DNA from: Caedibacter sp. 37-49
GTDB taxonomy: Bacteria; Pseudomonadota; Alphaproteobacteria; Caedimonadales; Caedimonadaceae
Length of the DNA stretch: 35,288 nucleotides
Reading direction: 5' to 3'
Assembly: GCA_001898725.1 (NCBI GenBank)
Contig: MKUV01000055.1
Span: 1 to 35,288 of the forward strand
Below are positions 24,640 to 32,134 of the stretch, piece by piece. The notes beneath the pieces are model-generated. The model saw only the letters and a list, made by a program, of their open reading frames with translations, made no database searches and was not told the DNA's origin. The translations under genes were made by a program, and so were the position numbers. Each line of letters opens with the position of its first letter. Positions within the stretch are counted from its first letter, which is position 1.

Positions 24640-25800
24640 ATGTCTCTCAAATACATACCACAGATTATAATTGTTCTTATCCTATCATTCGTTAAGATAG
24701 CTTCTGCTTGCAACCTTGAAGAAACTGCAAATCATGATTTCTCAAGAAATTTAGTCAGTGTACTTCTTGAACGTTATGCGCCTGCAACGCTTCCTATGAC
24801 TTTTTTTAGAAAATTGAGTGAGGCTGAGGCGTTTACCTATGAAAATGGCGTTATATACAGCATTGAAAATAAAGAAGGATTTTCAGCAAAGCTTCCTTAC
24901 AATCTCCCTATAAGTGATTATGTCTTCGGCCATCAAGAAACCCTTGAAGTTAAATCAATAATACAAGATTTGCGCTTTATCCCAAAAGAAGAAAGCGGCT
25001 ATTCAAAGATGATTTTAAATTATGCTTATCCTGGACGATACGGCTCTGGTCAGCAGGTTTTAACTTTTTATGCTCATATTCGTTCTGAAGATGAAGAGCT
25101 CGTTACGGGACTAAAGGATCAACAAGATAAAAGTAGCACTTTAAAAGCTTTTGAAATGAATGAAGAAGATGACATAACAATTTTTCATCAAAAGGGAGAA
25201 GAATTTATTGGCACCATAAAACTTGATGAAATGGAAGATAAAGATACGATATCCGTGTTAGAAAAGATCAAAGGGATGTCCAAATTTGTAGGTCCTTATG
25301 TTTTAAATGATGTTATCCAAGGACAAGCCACTAAGGTAATTCCTGAACCTCTTCTCGCAGCTGTAAATATGGCTTCAGCTCAAGCAGGATATGATACTGT
25401 GGTTCATGCAACAGTGGGTTCATCAACAGAAATACCCCAAGAAGATCCGCTTGATTCAAAAAGAGCAGAATTAACCAGACGTTCTGAAGCTATTGGCGCA
25501 GCTCTGACCCCCATACCTGGCGCTTCTAGGATAAGAACTGCCCTTAATCTTGCATGTCAGTTCGCAGGATACGATAGCGCAACTCACTGGTGGTATAGCG
25601 TTCCTGCAAAAATGAAAGGAGACACCCCAGAAGTAGATTCCTATCAACGCAAAATTAATCTTGCCAAAGGAGCTGCACGATTCGCCATTGTTCTGTTCGT
25701 ACCAGGTGGAAAATTTGTGGTTATAGGCAGCAAGATTTATGAATTTGTTCAAGGTAAATCTGTTACCGAAACGATAGCAGAAAAGGTAGCTACCTCTTAA
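24640..25800 (+). CDS. unknown secreted protein with an internal duplicated motif
   Basis: The 386-residue product begins with a signal peptide (YIPQIIIVLILSFVKIASA) followed by Cys24. The site could be cut by signal peptidase I; ASAC is a poor lipobox. The body is acidic and hydrophilic. In its C-terminal half two segments exactly 60 residues apart match: residues 240-256 (AAVNMASAQAGYDTVVH) and 300-316 (TALNLACQFAGYDSATH), identical at A, N, A, AGYD and H. A hydrophobic GAARFAIVLFVPGGKFVVIG stretch lies near 344-363. I recognise no domain. A signal peptide, no operon partner and a repeated motif would suit an exported host-interaction protein, but that is inference. It has its own AT-rich 5' region behind a terminator. 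Confidence 0.8.
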   Translation: MSLKYIPQIIIVLILSFVKIASACNLEETANHDFSRNLVSVLLERYAPATLPMTFFRKLSEAEAFTYENGVIYSIENKEGFSAKLPYNLPISDYVFGHQETLEVKSIIQDLRFIPKEESGYSKMILNYAYPGRYGSGQQVLTFYAHIRSEDEELVTGLKDQQDKSSTLKAFEMNEEDDITIFHQKGEEFIGTIKLDEMEDKDTISVLEKIKGMSKFVGPYVLNDVIQGQATKVIPEPLLAAVNMASAQAGYDTVVHATVGSSTEIPQEDPLDSKRAELTRRSEAIGAALTPIPGASRIRTALNLACQFAGYDSATHWWYSVPAKMKGDTPEVDSYQRKINLAKGAARFAIVLFVPGGKFVVIGSKIYEFVQGKSVTETIAEKVATS

Positions 25801-25804
25801 ATAA

Positions 25805-26758
25805 TCAACGTTGAGCTTGCAACAACCGCTTATCCGTATATCTTAAAGTTGGCTGTAGAGTGTTACAGGAATTTTTTGGAATTGCGACATAAGGAGCCTT
25901 ATTTTCCTGAGATTCAAATAAATAACGTTCTGCCTTTGCCATTATTTTTGCAGGCGTAAAACCTTCTCGAGGGAAGATAACACCCCCCATTGAAATAGAT
26001 ACGCTTATTAATTGATTTTGCTCATAAATTTTTAAATCATTAATAGCATAAGCAATACGTTGATAAGAACGAATGAGCCCCCAATGATCACAATCTTTTA
26101 AAATAACGCCAAAGCCGCATCCATTTGCTCTACCAATAAAGTCATCAAAACGAATTGTTCCACGCAATGCTTCACCAACTCTTTGAATTATGGTTTGGGT
26201 TGCTTGTAATCCGAAATGACAAGCTATGTATTCCAGATGATCAATAGTGAGAGCAATATAAGCTCCCCCTTGATGGTTAACAATTGCCTGATCAAGAAAA
26301 CAAGAAAGCGTCTCTAATATTGTCTCTTTTTCGGGTAACCCTGTTAAAGTGTCATATCCCAAAAGATTATGATCAATTTGTTCTAAAAGGACATCCTCTA
26401 AAAATGTAAGCGTCCCTTGAAGTTTGTAAGGTTGACCATCTTCGTTAAAGAATACTTCCCCTTCATCTAAAACAGGACAAGCTCTATAATTTGGAAGCGT
26501 CAATATATATGAACATTGGTATTCATTCGTTATAGTTTTTAAATTTGTAAGGGCTTGTACACGCTTATAAAAGTTGTGCGTAGAAAGAAAATTATGATAA
26601 CTACTTCCAGATTTAAATGGAGCTTCAGGGCTTAAAAGAAGATTGAGCGGACCACGCCAATCAATAAGATCACGCTCAAGATCCCATGTGTAGCCAATCG
26701 TTCCTGTCGCTTTAATTAAATCCAAAATTTCAAGCGTTTCTAAACGAACCCTCTCCAT
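25805..26758 (-). CDS. PAS-like / degenerate GGDEF domain protein
   Basis: The 317-residue protein has a PAS-like N-terminal region (about 10-125, with ATGTIGYTWDLERDLIDWRG) and a GGDEF-fold domain starting at GYDTLTGLPEKETI (134-147). IRFDDFIGRANGCGFGVIL then follows, and the C-terminal strand is ISVSISMGGVIF. The active-site GG(D/E)EF is replaced by NGCGF (212-216), so diguanylate cyclase activity is not expected. There is no EAL domain. It may be a sensory or adaptor protein. GGGAG precedes the ATG at 26758. It lies about 150 bases downstream of rph on the same strand. The 5' gap holds an AT-only hairpin-like stretch (about 26850-26890). Confidence 0.85.
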   Translation of the reverse strand: MERVRLETLEILDLIKATGTIGYTWDLERDLIDWRGPLNLLLSPEAPFKSGSSYHNFLSTHNFYKRVQALTNLKTITNEYQCSYILTLPNYRACPVLDEGEVFFNEDGQPYKLQGTLTFLEDVLLEQIDHNLLGYDTLTGLPEKETILETLSCFLDQAIVNHQGGAYIALTIDHLEYIACHFGLQATQTIIQRVGEALRGTIRFDDFIGRANGCGFGVILKDCDHWGLIRSYQRIAYAINDLKIYEQNQLISVSISMGGVIFPREGFTPAKIMAKAERYLFESQENKAPYVAIPKNSCNTLQPTLRYTDKRLLQAQR

Positions 26759-26909
26759 TATCTTCTCCCTATTATTATTCTTCTTCTTATCTTTATCTTA
26801 TAACTATAAACTTACTGACTTATTAATGAGCGAAAGAATTTTTTAGAAAGATAAAAAGAAAACACTTTTTAAGGATAAGTTTTTTCTTTTTATATAATAT
26901 GCTTTTGAA

Positions 26910-27629
26910 CTATATGAATCCTAAGGCTTTACGTTGTAATGTGATAAGTGTATCTACGCCTAAACGTGCTAACTCCATTAAAGCCTCAAAATCATGTTGT
27001 TCAAAAGGTGCTTTTTCAGCGGTTGCTTGAATTTCAATAATCTGCCCTTTGCCTGTAAGAACAAAATTTGCATCCGCTTCTGCTTGTGAGTCTTCATCAT
27101 AATCTAAATCGAGAACTGGCTTCCCCTTATAAATTCCGCATGAGATCGCAGCAACTTGATCTACTAAAGGATTTTTCTTCAGAACCCCCTCTTTCAATAA
27201 CTTGTCTATTGCTTGATAGAGCGCAACATAAGACCCCGTAATAGAAGCGGTACGCGTTCCGCCATCTGCTTGAATGACATCACAATCAATCTTAATTTGC
27301 CTTTCCCCAAGACTTGTTAAATCTAATATGGATCTAAGAGAGCGACCAATTAAACGTTGAATTTCTTGTGTGCGACCAGTCTGTTTCCCACGCGCCGCTT
27401 CTCTCTCAGTACGAACTTGAGTTGCCCGAGGAAGCATACCATATTCTGCTGTAATCCAACCGCTGCCTGTTCCTTTAACAAAATGAGGAACCTTATCTTC
27501 AATCGTCGCTGTACAGAGAACATGTGTCTGACCAAAACGTGCTAAACATGACCCTTCTGCATATTTTGCATAATTAGGTTCTAATCGGATATCTCGTAAT
27601 TGAGATGTCATTCTTCCTGATGGACGCAT
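26910..27629 (-). CDS. rph: ribonuclease PH
   Basis: RNase PH trims tRNA 3' ends by phosphorolysis. The 239-residue protein is standard length and begins [12 protein letters not shown]. It has [29 protein letters not shown] with the phosphate-binding RT region, [31 protein letters not shown] and the catalytic Asp motif [16 protein letters not shown]. It is divergent from hrcA, the usual alphaproteobacterial arrangement rph / hrcA-grpE. Confidence 0.97.
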   Translation of the reverse strand: MRPSGRMTSQLRDIRLEPNYAKYAEGSCLARFGQTHVLCTATIEDKVPHFVKGTGSGWITAEYGMLPRATQVRTEREAARGKQTGRTQEIQRLIGRSLRSILDLTSLGERQIKIDCDVIQADGGTRTASITGSYVALYQAIDKLLKEGVLKKNPLVDQVAAISCGIYKGKPVLDLDYDEDSQAEADANFVLTGKGQIIEIQATAEKAPFEQHDFEALMELARLGVDTLITLQRKALGFI

Positions 27630-27649
27630 TCTTTATTCCCATGTAAATA

Positions 27650-27678
27650 TTGACTCTACGTTCTTGGGTTACTACATT
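27650..27678 (+). promoter_or_regulatory. sigma70-like promoter of hrcA-grpE
   Basis: TTGACT (27650-27655) and TACATT (27673-27678) are separated by 17 bases, 29 bases before the hrcA ATG. No CIRCE element (TTAGCACTC-N9-GAGTGCTAA) is present in the gap. Confidence 0.45.
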
Positions 27679-27707
27679 TCTATATAGAATGGAAAGTATT
27701 ATTCACT

Positions 27708-28742
27708 ATGCTTGAAAAATTAAATAGCCGCTCTCGCGAAATTTTTCGTCTTCTTGTCGACTCATACTGTCAAACAGGAGAAACGATGGGCTCACGCACA
27801 CTTTCTGAGCGGCTTTCTTCTTCCCTCTCTCCAGCAACTATTAGGAATGTACTCGCCCAGCTTGAATCTTTAGGCCTTTTATATTCACCTCACCCGTCTG
27901 CAGGACGCTTACCCACAGCTGAAGGTCTAAAGTTATTTGTTGAAGGTTTGTTAGAAGTTGGGACTCTCAATGAATCAGAGCGGGCAAGCCTTGATAGTCA
28001 GTGCAAAACAAAGAATTTAAACTTGGCTCAACTTTTAGAGAAAGTCAGCTCTTCTCTTTCAGGTCTTGCACGCTGCGCCAGTGTTGTTATTGCACCCAAA
28101 CAGGATTCAAAACTAAAACATATTGAATTTGTCCCTTTAAATCCAGGACGTGCTCTTGTTGTTCTTGTGACGGAAGATGGAGAAGTTGAGAATAGACTTG
28201 TTCAGGTGCCTCTAGGGTTACCAGCTTCTGTCTTTACGGAAGCCACAAATTATTTGAATGCGAGACTTTGCGGTATAAGCCTGTCTGAAATAAAAACAAA
28301 TATACTTTCAGAAATTGAAGCTCACGAAGCCGAGCTGAACATTCTTTCTAAACAAGTTGTCGAAGCAGGATTAGGTGTGTGGAGTGGTCCTCCTGCTCTT
28401 GGAACACTTATTGTGCGAGGACAAGCTCATCTTTTAGAAGATGTTGAGGGGTTAGAAGATCTAGAACGGCTTCGTCATCTTTTTTTTGAACTTGAAACAC
28501 GAGAAAACTTTATTAATCTTTTAGATGCGGCTATAAATGCAGAAGGTATTCAAATATTTATTGGCTCGAATAATAGTCTTTTTAAAATGACTGGTTGTTC
28601 AATGATTGTTGCCCCTTATCACAATCAACATCAACAAATTGTAGGAGCCATCGGGGTCATAGGCCCCACGCGTTTAAACTATGGACGTATTATACCTATG
28701 GTTGATTATACTGCTCAATTAATCAGCCGTTCATTAAGTTAA
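27708..28742 (+). CDS. hrcA: heat-inducible transcription repressor HrcA
   Basis: HrcA represses groESL and related heat-shock operons by binding CIRCE elements and is itself kept folded by GroEL. The 344-residue product has the N-terminal winged helix (RSREIFRLLVDSYCQTGETM, then LSPATIRNVLAQLESLGLLY and HPSAGRLPTAEGLKLFVE). The HrcA ligand-like domain follows, ending in GAIGVIGPTRLNYGRIIPMVDY. A GGAAAG lies before the ATG at 27708. It is followed after 11 bases by grpE. Since no CIRCE lies upstream, autoregulation is not apparent here. Confidence 0.96.
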   Translation: MLEKLNSRSREIFRLLVDSYCQTGETMGSRTLSERLSSSLSPATIRNVLAQLESLGLLYSPHPSAGRLPTAEGLKLFVEGLLEVGTLNESERASLDSQCKTKNLNLAQLLEKVSSSLSGLARCASVVIAPKQDSKLKHIEFVPLNPGRALVVLVTEDGEVENRLVQVPLGLPASVFTEATNYLNARLCGISLSEIKTNILSEIEAHEAELNILSKQVVEAGLGVWSGPPALGTLIVRGQAHLLEDVEGLEDLERLRHLFFELETRENFINLLDAAINAEGIQIFIGSNNSLFKMTGCSMIVAPYHNQHQQIVGAIGVIGPTRLNYGRIIPMVDYTAQLISRSLS

Positions 28743-28753
28743 AGAGGATGAAA

Positions 28754-29353
28754 ATGAACCAAGAACAGAAGAAAATTGATCCAACAAAACTTCCTGATGA
28801 TGAAATCTCAGTTCCTACAGGAGAAACCCCTGTTTCACAAAGTGGAGAATCTCCTGAAGAAAAAACACCTGAATTTTCCTCACAACCCTCCGCTGACGAA
28901 GAATTAAAGCTTCTTAAGGATCAATTATTACGTGTGTTAGCTGAAAGTGAAAACGTCCGTAAAAGAGCGCAACGTGAAAAAGAAGATGCTTCTCGTTTTG
29001 CAATTGCCAATTTTGCGCGCGATCTTTTAACTGTTGCAGATAATTTGACCCGTGCTCTTGAAAACATCCCTTCAGATACACGCGAAGAAAATGATCCTCT
29101 TAAAGCGATTGTGGAAGGAATCAAAATTACTGAGCGTGAACTCAACAATGTACTTGAGCGTCATGGGGTAAAGAAAATATCTCCCTTAGGAGAACAGTTT
29201 GATCATAATTATCATCAAGCGATGTTTGAAGAAGAACACACGGAATATCAACCCGGTCAAGTTACACAGGTTTTACAAACGGGATATGTTTTAAATGATA
29301 GACTTTTGCGCCCTGCCCTTGTAGGCGTTGCCAAATCAAAATCAGCTGGCTGA
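28754..29353 (+). CDS. grpE: nucleotide exchange factor GrpE
   Basis: GrpE releases ADP from DnaK during protein refolding. The 199-residue product has an acidic, low-complexity N-terminus and a long coiled coil (about 50-105, with LLRVLAESENVRKRAQREKE and FARDLLTVADNL). The C-terminal beta domain carries the family signature with HNYHQAMFEEE and GYVLNDRLLRPALVGV. AGAGG is 6 bases before the ATG at 28754 but abuts the upstream ATG at 28748, so I use the later one. It ends with TGA and converges on lpd. Confidence 0.96.
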   Translation: MNQEQKKIDPTKLPDDEISVPTGETPVSQSGESPEEKTPEFSSQPSADEELKLLKDQLLRVLAESENVRKRAQREKEDASRFAIANFARDLLTVADNLTRALENIPSDTREENDPLKAIVEGIKITERELNNVLERHGVKKISPLGEQFDHNYHQAMFEEEHTEYQPGQVTQVLQTGYVLNDRLLRPALVGVAKSKSAG

Positions 29354-29412
29354 AATCTTGGATTCAGACCAAGGGTAGCTTAAGGACAGAATAGAAGCTT
29401 GTCGTGCTTATG

Positions 29413-29435
29413 ATGAGGGGCTTGATTCCCCTCAT
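29413..29435. terminator. hairpin in the convergent grpE/lpd gap
   Basis: ATGAGGGG (29413-29420) and CCCCTCAT (29428-29435) form an 8-bp GC-rich stem with a 7-base loop, 59 bases after grpE and 15 bases beyond lpd. Neither strand has a long T run, so it may end transcripts from both sides only partly. Confidence 0.5.
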
Positions 29436-29450
29436 TCTCTCAAAGAAAGA

Positions 29451-30860
29451 TTAAATATGAATCGCGTGCCCTTGAACGCTTAAAGCGGCCTCTTTAATAG
29501 CTTCACTCACCGTTGGATGCGCGTGACATATGCGTGCAATATCCTCTGAAGATGCTTTGTATTCAAGTGCTATCACAGCTTCTGCAATCATTGTACCAGC
29601 TTCACTGTGGACAATATGCACACCAAGAACTTCATCTGTGTTTTCATGGGCAAGAATTTTTACAAAGCCTTCGGTATCGTCATTTGTACGCGCTCGGCTG
29701 TTCGCCTGAAAAGGAAATTTTCCTATTTTAAAAGGGACTTTCGTCTCTTTTAATTCTTGCTCTGTTTTACCAACGCTTGCAACTTCAGGAGAAGTGTAAA
29801 TAACGGCAGGAATCGCCTTATAATTCATTTGTGGTTTTTGTCCGTGCATAGACTCAACCGCGGCAATACCTTCTTCTTCAGCTTTATGCGCAAGCATGGC
29901 GCCGCCTATGACGTCGCCTATTGCATAGATACCAGGGATATTTGTTTCAAAATAACGATTAACCGAGATAAATCCTCGCTCCGTTGTTTTTACACCTAAA
30001 CGCTCAAGCCCAAGCCCTTGAATAAAAGGTTTCCTCCCTGCAGCAACCAATAAGACTTCACTCTCCAAAATTTCGTTTTGAGCGTTAGAGCGTGAATTTA
30101 TATGAACCTCAACGCCATCAGCCCGAGAATTCACAGAGGTAACTTCGGTTTCTAGCTTAAATTTAATTCCCTGTTTTTCTAAAGATTTCTTTAGATGCGC
30201 CCCCGCTTCTTGATCCATTGAAGGAACAATTCGATCTAGATACTCGATAACCGTAACAGCACAGCCTAAACGCTGCCAAATAGACCCAATTTCAAGCCCT
30301 ATATACCCGCCCCCGATAATGATCATAGAGTCTGGTACATTCTTTAAAGATAAAGCTCCTGTTGAGCTTAGAATCTTTTGTTCATCAACAACAACTCCTG
30401 GCACCGTGGTTGGAATCGAGCCTGTTGCAATAAGAATCTTCTGAGCTTCCAGTAACATAAGTTCACCTGTCGCTAATGTAACTTGCGCTTCATGTGACGA
30501 GTGAAGAGAAACTTCTCCACTAAAAAATTCTATTTTATTCTTGTTAAACAGATGAGCAACGCCTCGGACTAATCCTTGAACAACTTTTTCTTTTTGCTGC
30601 ATCATAAGAGGAAGATCGGCGCGTAAATGATCAAATAAAATTCCTTGTTGAGGAAAGTTATCTCTTGCTTCTACGAATTGATGTGTCGAATGGAGTAAAG
30701 CTTTTGAAGGGATACATCCTATATTTAAACACGTGCCACCCGGCACTCCACGCTTATCAATGCAAGCAACCTTCATGCCTAATTGAGACGCTCGAATAGC
30801 CGCGACATAGCCCCCAGGACCTGCGCCAATGACAATAAGATCAAAGTAGTTGTTGTTCAC
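29451..30860 (-). CDS. lpd: dihydrolipoyl dehydrogenase (E3)
   Basis: E3 reoxidises the dihydrolipoyl arm of 2-oxoacid dehydrogenases and passes electrons to NAD+. The 469-residue flavoprotein has FAD motif LIVIGAGPGGYVAAIRA, redox disulfide C44/C49 in GGTCLNIGCIPSK, NAD motif IIIGGGYIGLEIGSIW, IPGIYAIGDVIGGAMLAHKA and the catalytic His-Glu pair H448/E453 in HAHPTVSE. The GTG start at 30860 has GGAA upstream overlapping the sucB end, 2 bases from the sucB stop. The sucA-sucB-lpd order makes this the E3 of 2-oxoglutarate dehydrogenase, possibly shared with other complexes. Confidence 0.97.
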   Translation of the reverse strand: MNNNYFDLIVIGAGPGGYVAAIRASQLGMKVACIDKRGVPGGTCLNIGCIPSKALLHSTHQFVEARDNFPQQGILFDHLRADLPLMMQQKEKVVQGLVRGVAHLFNKNKIEFFSGEVSLHSSHEAQVTLATGELMLLEAQKILIATGSIPTTVPGVVVDEQKILSSTGALSLKNVPDSMIIIGGGYIGLEIGSIWQRLGCAVTVIEYLDRIVPSMDQEAGAHLKKSLEKQGIKFKLETEVTSVNSRADGVEVHINSRSNAQNEILESEVLLVAAGRKPFIQGLGLERLGVKTTERGFISVNRYFETNIPGIYAIGDVIGGAMLAHKAEEEGIAAVESMHGQKPQMNYKAIPAVIYTSPEVASVGKTEQELKETKVPFKIGKFPFQANSRARTNDDTEGFVKILAHENTDEVLGVHIVHSEAGTMIAEAVIALEYKASSEDIARICHAHPTVSEAIKEAALSVQGHAIHI

Positions 30861-30862
30861 TT

Positions 30863-32125
30863 TTAAATTCCAATTAAAAGACGCTGTAAATCTTCAATAT
30901 ATTCTTTAATTCGAACTAAGAAAGTAACGGCTTCGCGTCCATCAATAATACGGTGATCATACGTTAAAGCAATATACATCATCGGCCGAATAACAATTTG
31001 ATCATTTATGACAACGGGTCGCTTTTCAATTTTATGCATCCCTAAAATGCCTGTTTGAGGGGGATTGATAATCGGTGTCGACATAAGCGAGCCAAATACG
31101 CCGCCATTTGTTATCGTAAAAGTGCCCCCCGTAAGATCATCAAGGTTAAGTTTACCTGTTTGAGCCCGTTGTCCCATTTCTGCAATCATAAGTTCGATTT
31201 CAGAAAAATTAAGCAGATCTGCATTTCTTACAACAGGGACGACTAAACCATGAGGCGTAGAGACTGCAACACCAATATCATAATGATTTTTGTAGACAAT
31301 TTCGTCTCCTTGAATTTCAGCATTTAAAGCTGGAATTTCTTGCAGTGCTGCGATTGTTGCTTTTGCGAAAAAGGACATCATTCCTAGACGAATACCATAG
31401 CGCTTTTCAAACTTTTCACGGTATAAGTCCCGTGCCATCATAACTTGTGTCATATCAACTTCATTGAAAGTTGTTAACATCGCCGCTGTATTTTGAGCTT
31501 CCTTAAGTCTTTCTGCAATTCGCAATCGAAGACGGCTCATTTTAACGCGTTTTTCAGGCTCAACTTGAGAGAGTTCACGACGATAAATTGAAGGAGATGT
31601 AAAAGATGACGTTTGAGCTTCGTTAGATATAGATGGTTGTGCAGTCTTTTCTGTTTCATGAGCATTAAGATGACTTTGAACGTCTTCTTTTGTAAGCCGG
31701 CCTCCTTTACCTGTTCCTTGAATCGTCGATGTTTCTATCGTGTTTTCCGCCACCATTTTTCGAACTGCAGGAGAAAACTGATCTAGTTGCTCATTATTCT
31801 TATTTACAATGGTAGAAGACTCTGGAACTTCTTTGTCAGACTCATTGGATTTATTTGATTGCAGCTCTTTAAGCATTTTTTCAGAAACTTCAGAATCCAC
31901 AAAACCAATGACAGCGCCTACTTTAACTTGCTGACCCTGCGAAAAACGAATTTCGCTTAATACCCCGTTTTGCGGCGAATTAATTTCGATTGTCACTTTA
32001 TCAGTTTCTAATTCAACCAGAGGTTCGTCTAATTTAATATTATCCCCTAGTTGTTTAAGCCATCGGCTAATTGTTGCCTCTGTTACTGATTCACCTAAAG
32101 GAGGAACGATTATTTCTTTAATCAT
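30863..32125 (-). CDS. sucB: dihydrolipoyllysine succinyltransferase, E2 of 2-oxoglutarate dehydrogenase
   Basis: SucB forms the core of 2-oxoglutarate dehydrogenase and transfers succinyl groups to CoA. The 420-residue protein has one lipoyl domain (about 1-77) with K43 in [11 protein letters not shown], a variable linker, a peripheral subunit-binding domain (about 115-150, [11 protein letters not shown] and GRLTKEDV) and a catalytic domain. The latter ends with [13 protein letters not shown] (H391, D395). The start [20 protein letters not shown] is typical of SucB. It sits 9 bases after sucA and 2 bases before lpd, so the three form one operon. Confidence 0.97.
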   Translation of the reverse strand: MIKEIIVPPLGESVTEATISRWLKQLGDNIKLDEPLVELETDKVTIEINSPQNGVLSEIRFSQGQQVKVGAVIGFVDSEVSEKMLKELQSNKSNESDKEVPESSTIVNKNNEQLDQFSPAVRKMVAENTIETSTIQGTGKGGRLTKEDVQSHLNAHETEKTAQPSISNEAQTSSFTSPSIYRRELSQVEPEKRVKMSRLRLRIAERLKEAQNTAAMLTTFNEVDMTQVMMARDLYREKFEKRYGIRLGMMSFFAKATIAALQEIPALNAEIQGDEIVYKNHYDIGVAVSTPHGLVVPVVRNADLLNFSEIELMIAEMGQRAQTGKLNLDDLTGGTFTITNGGVFGSLMSTPIINPPQTGILGMHKIEKRPVVINDQIVIRPMMYIALTYDHRIIDGREAVTFLVRIKEYIEDLQRLLIGI

Positions 32126-32134
32126 AAGTCTTTC

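Noticed and set aside
26850-26890. AT-only inverted repeat between the GGDEF gene and rph, a possible rph terminator
   Set aside because: The arms are runs of A and T with bulges and no GC, so stability and significance are doubtful. Mentioned but not called.
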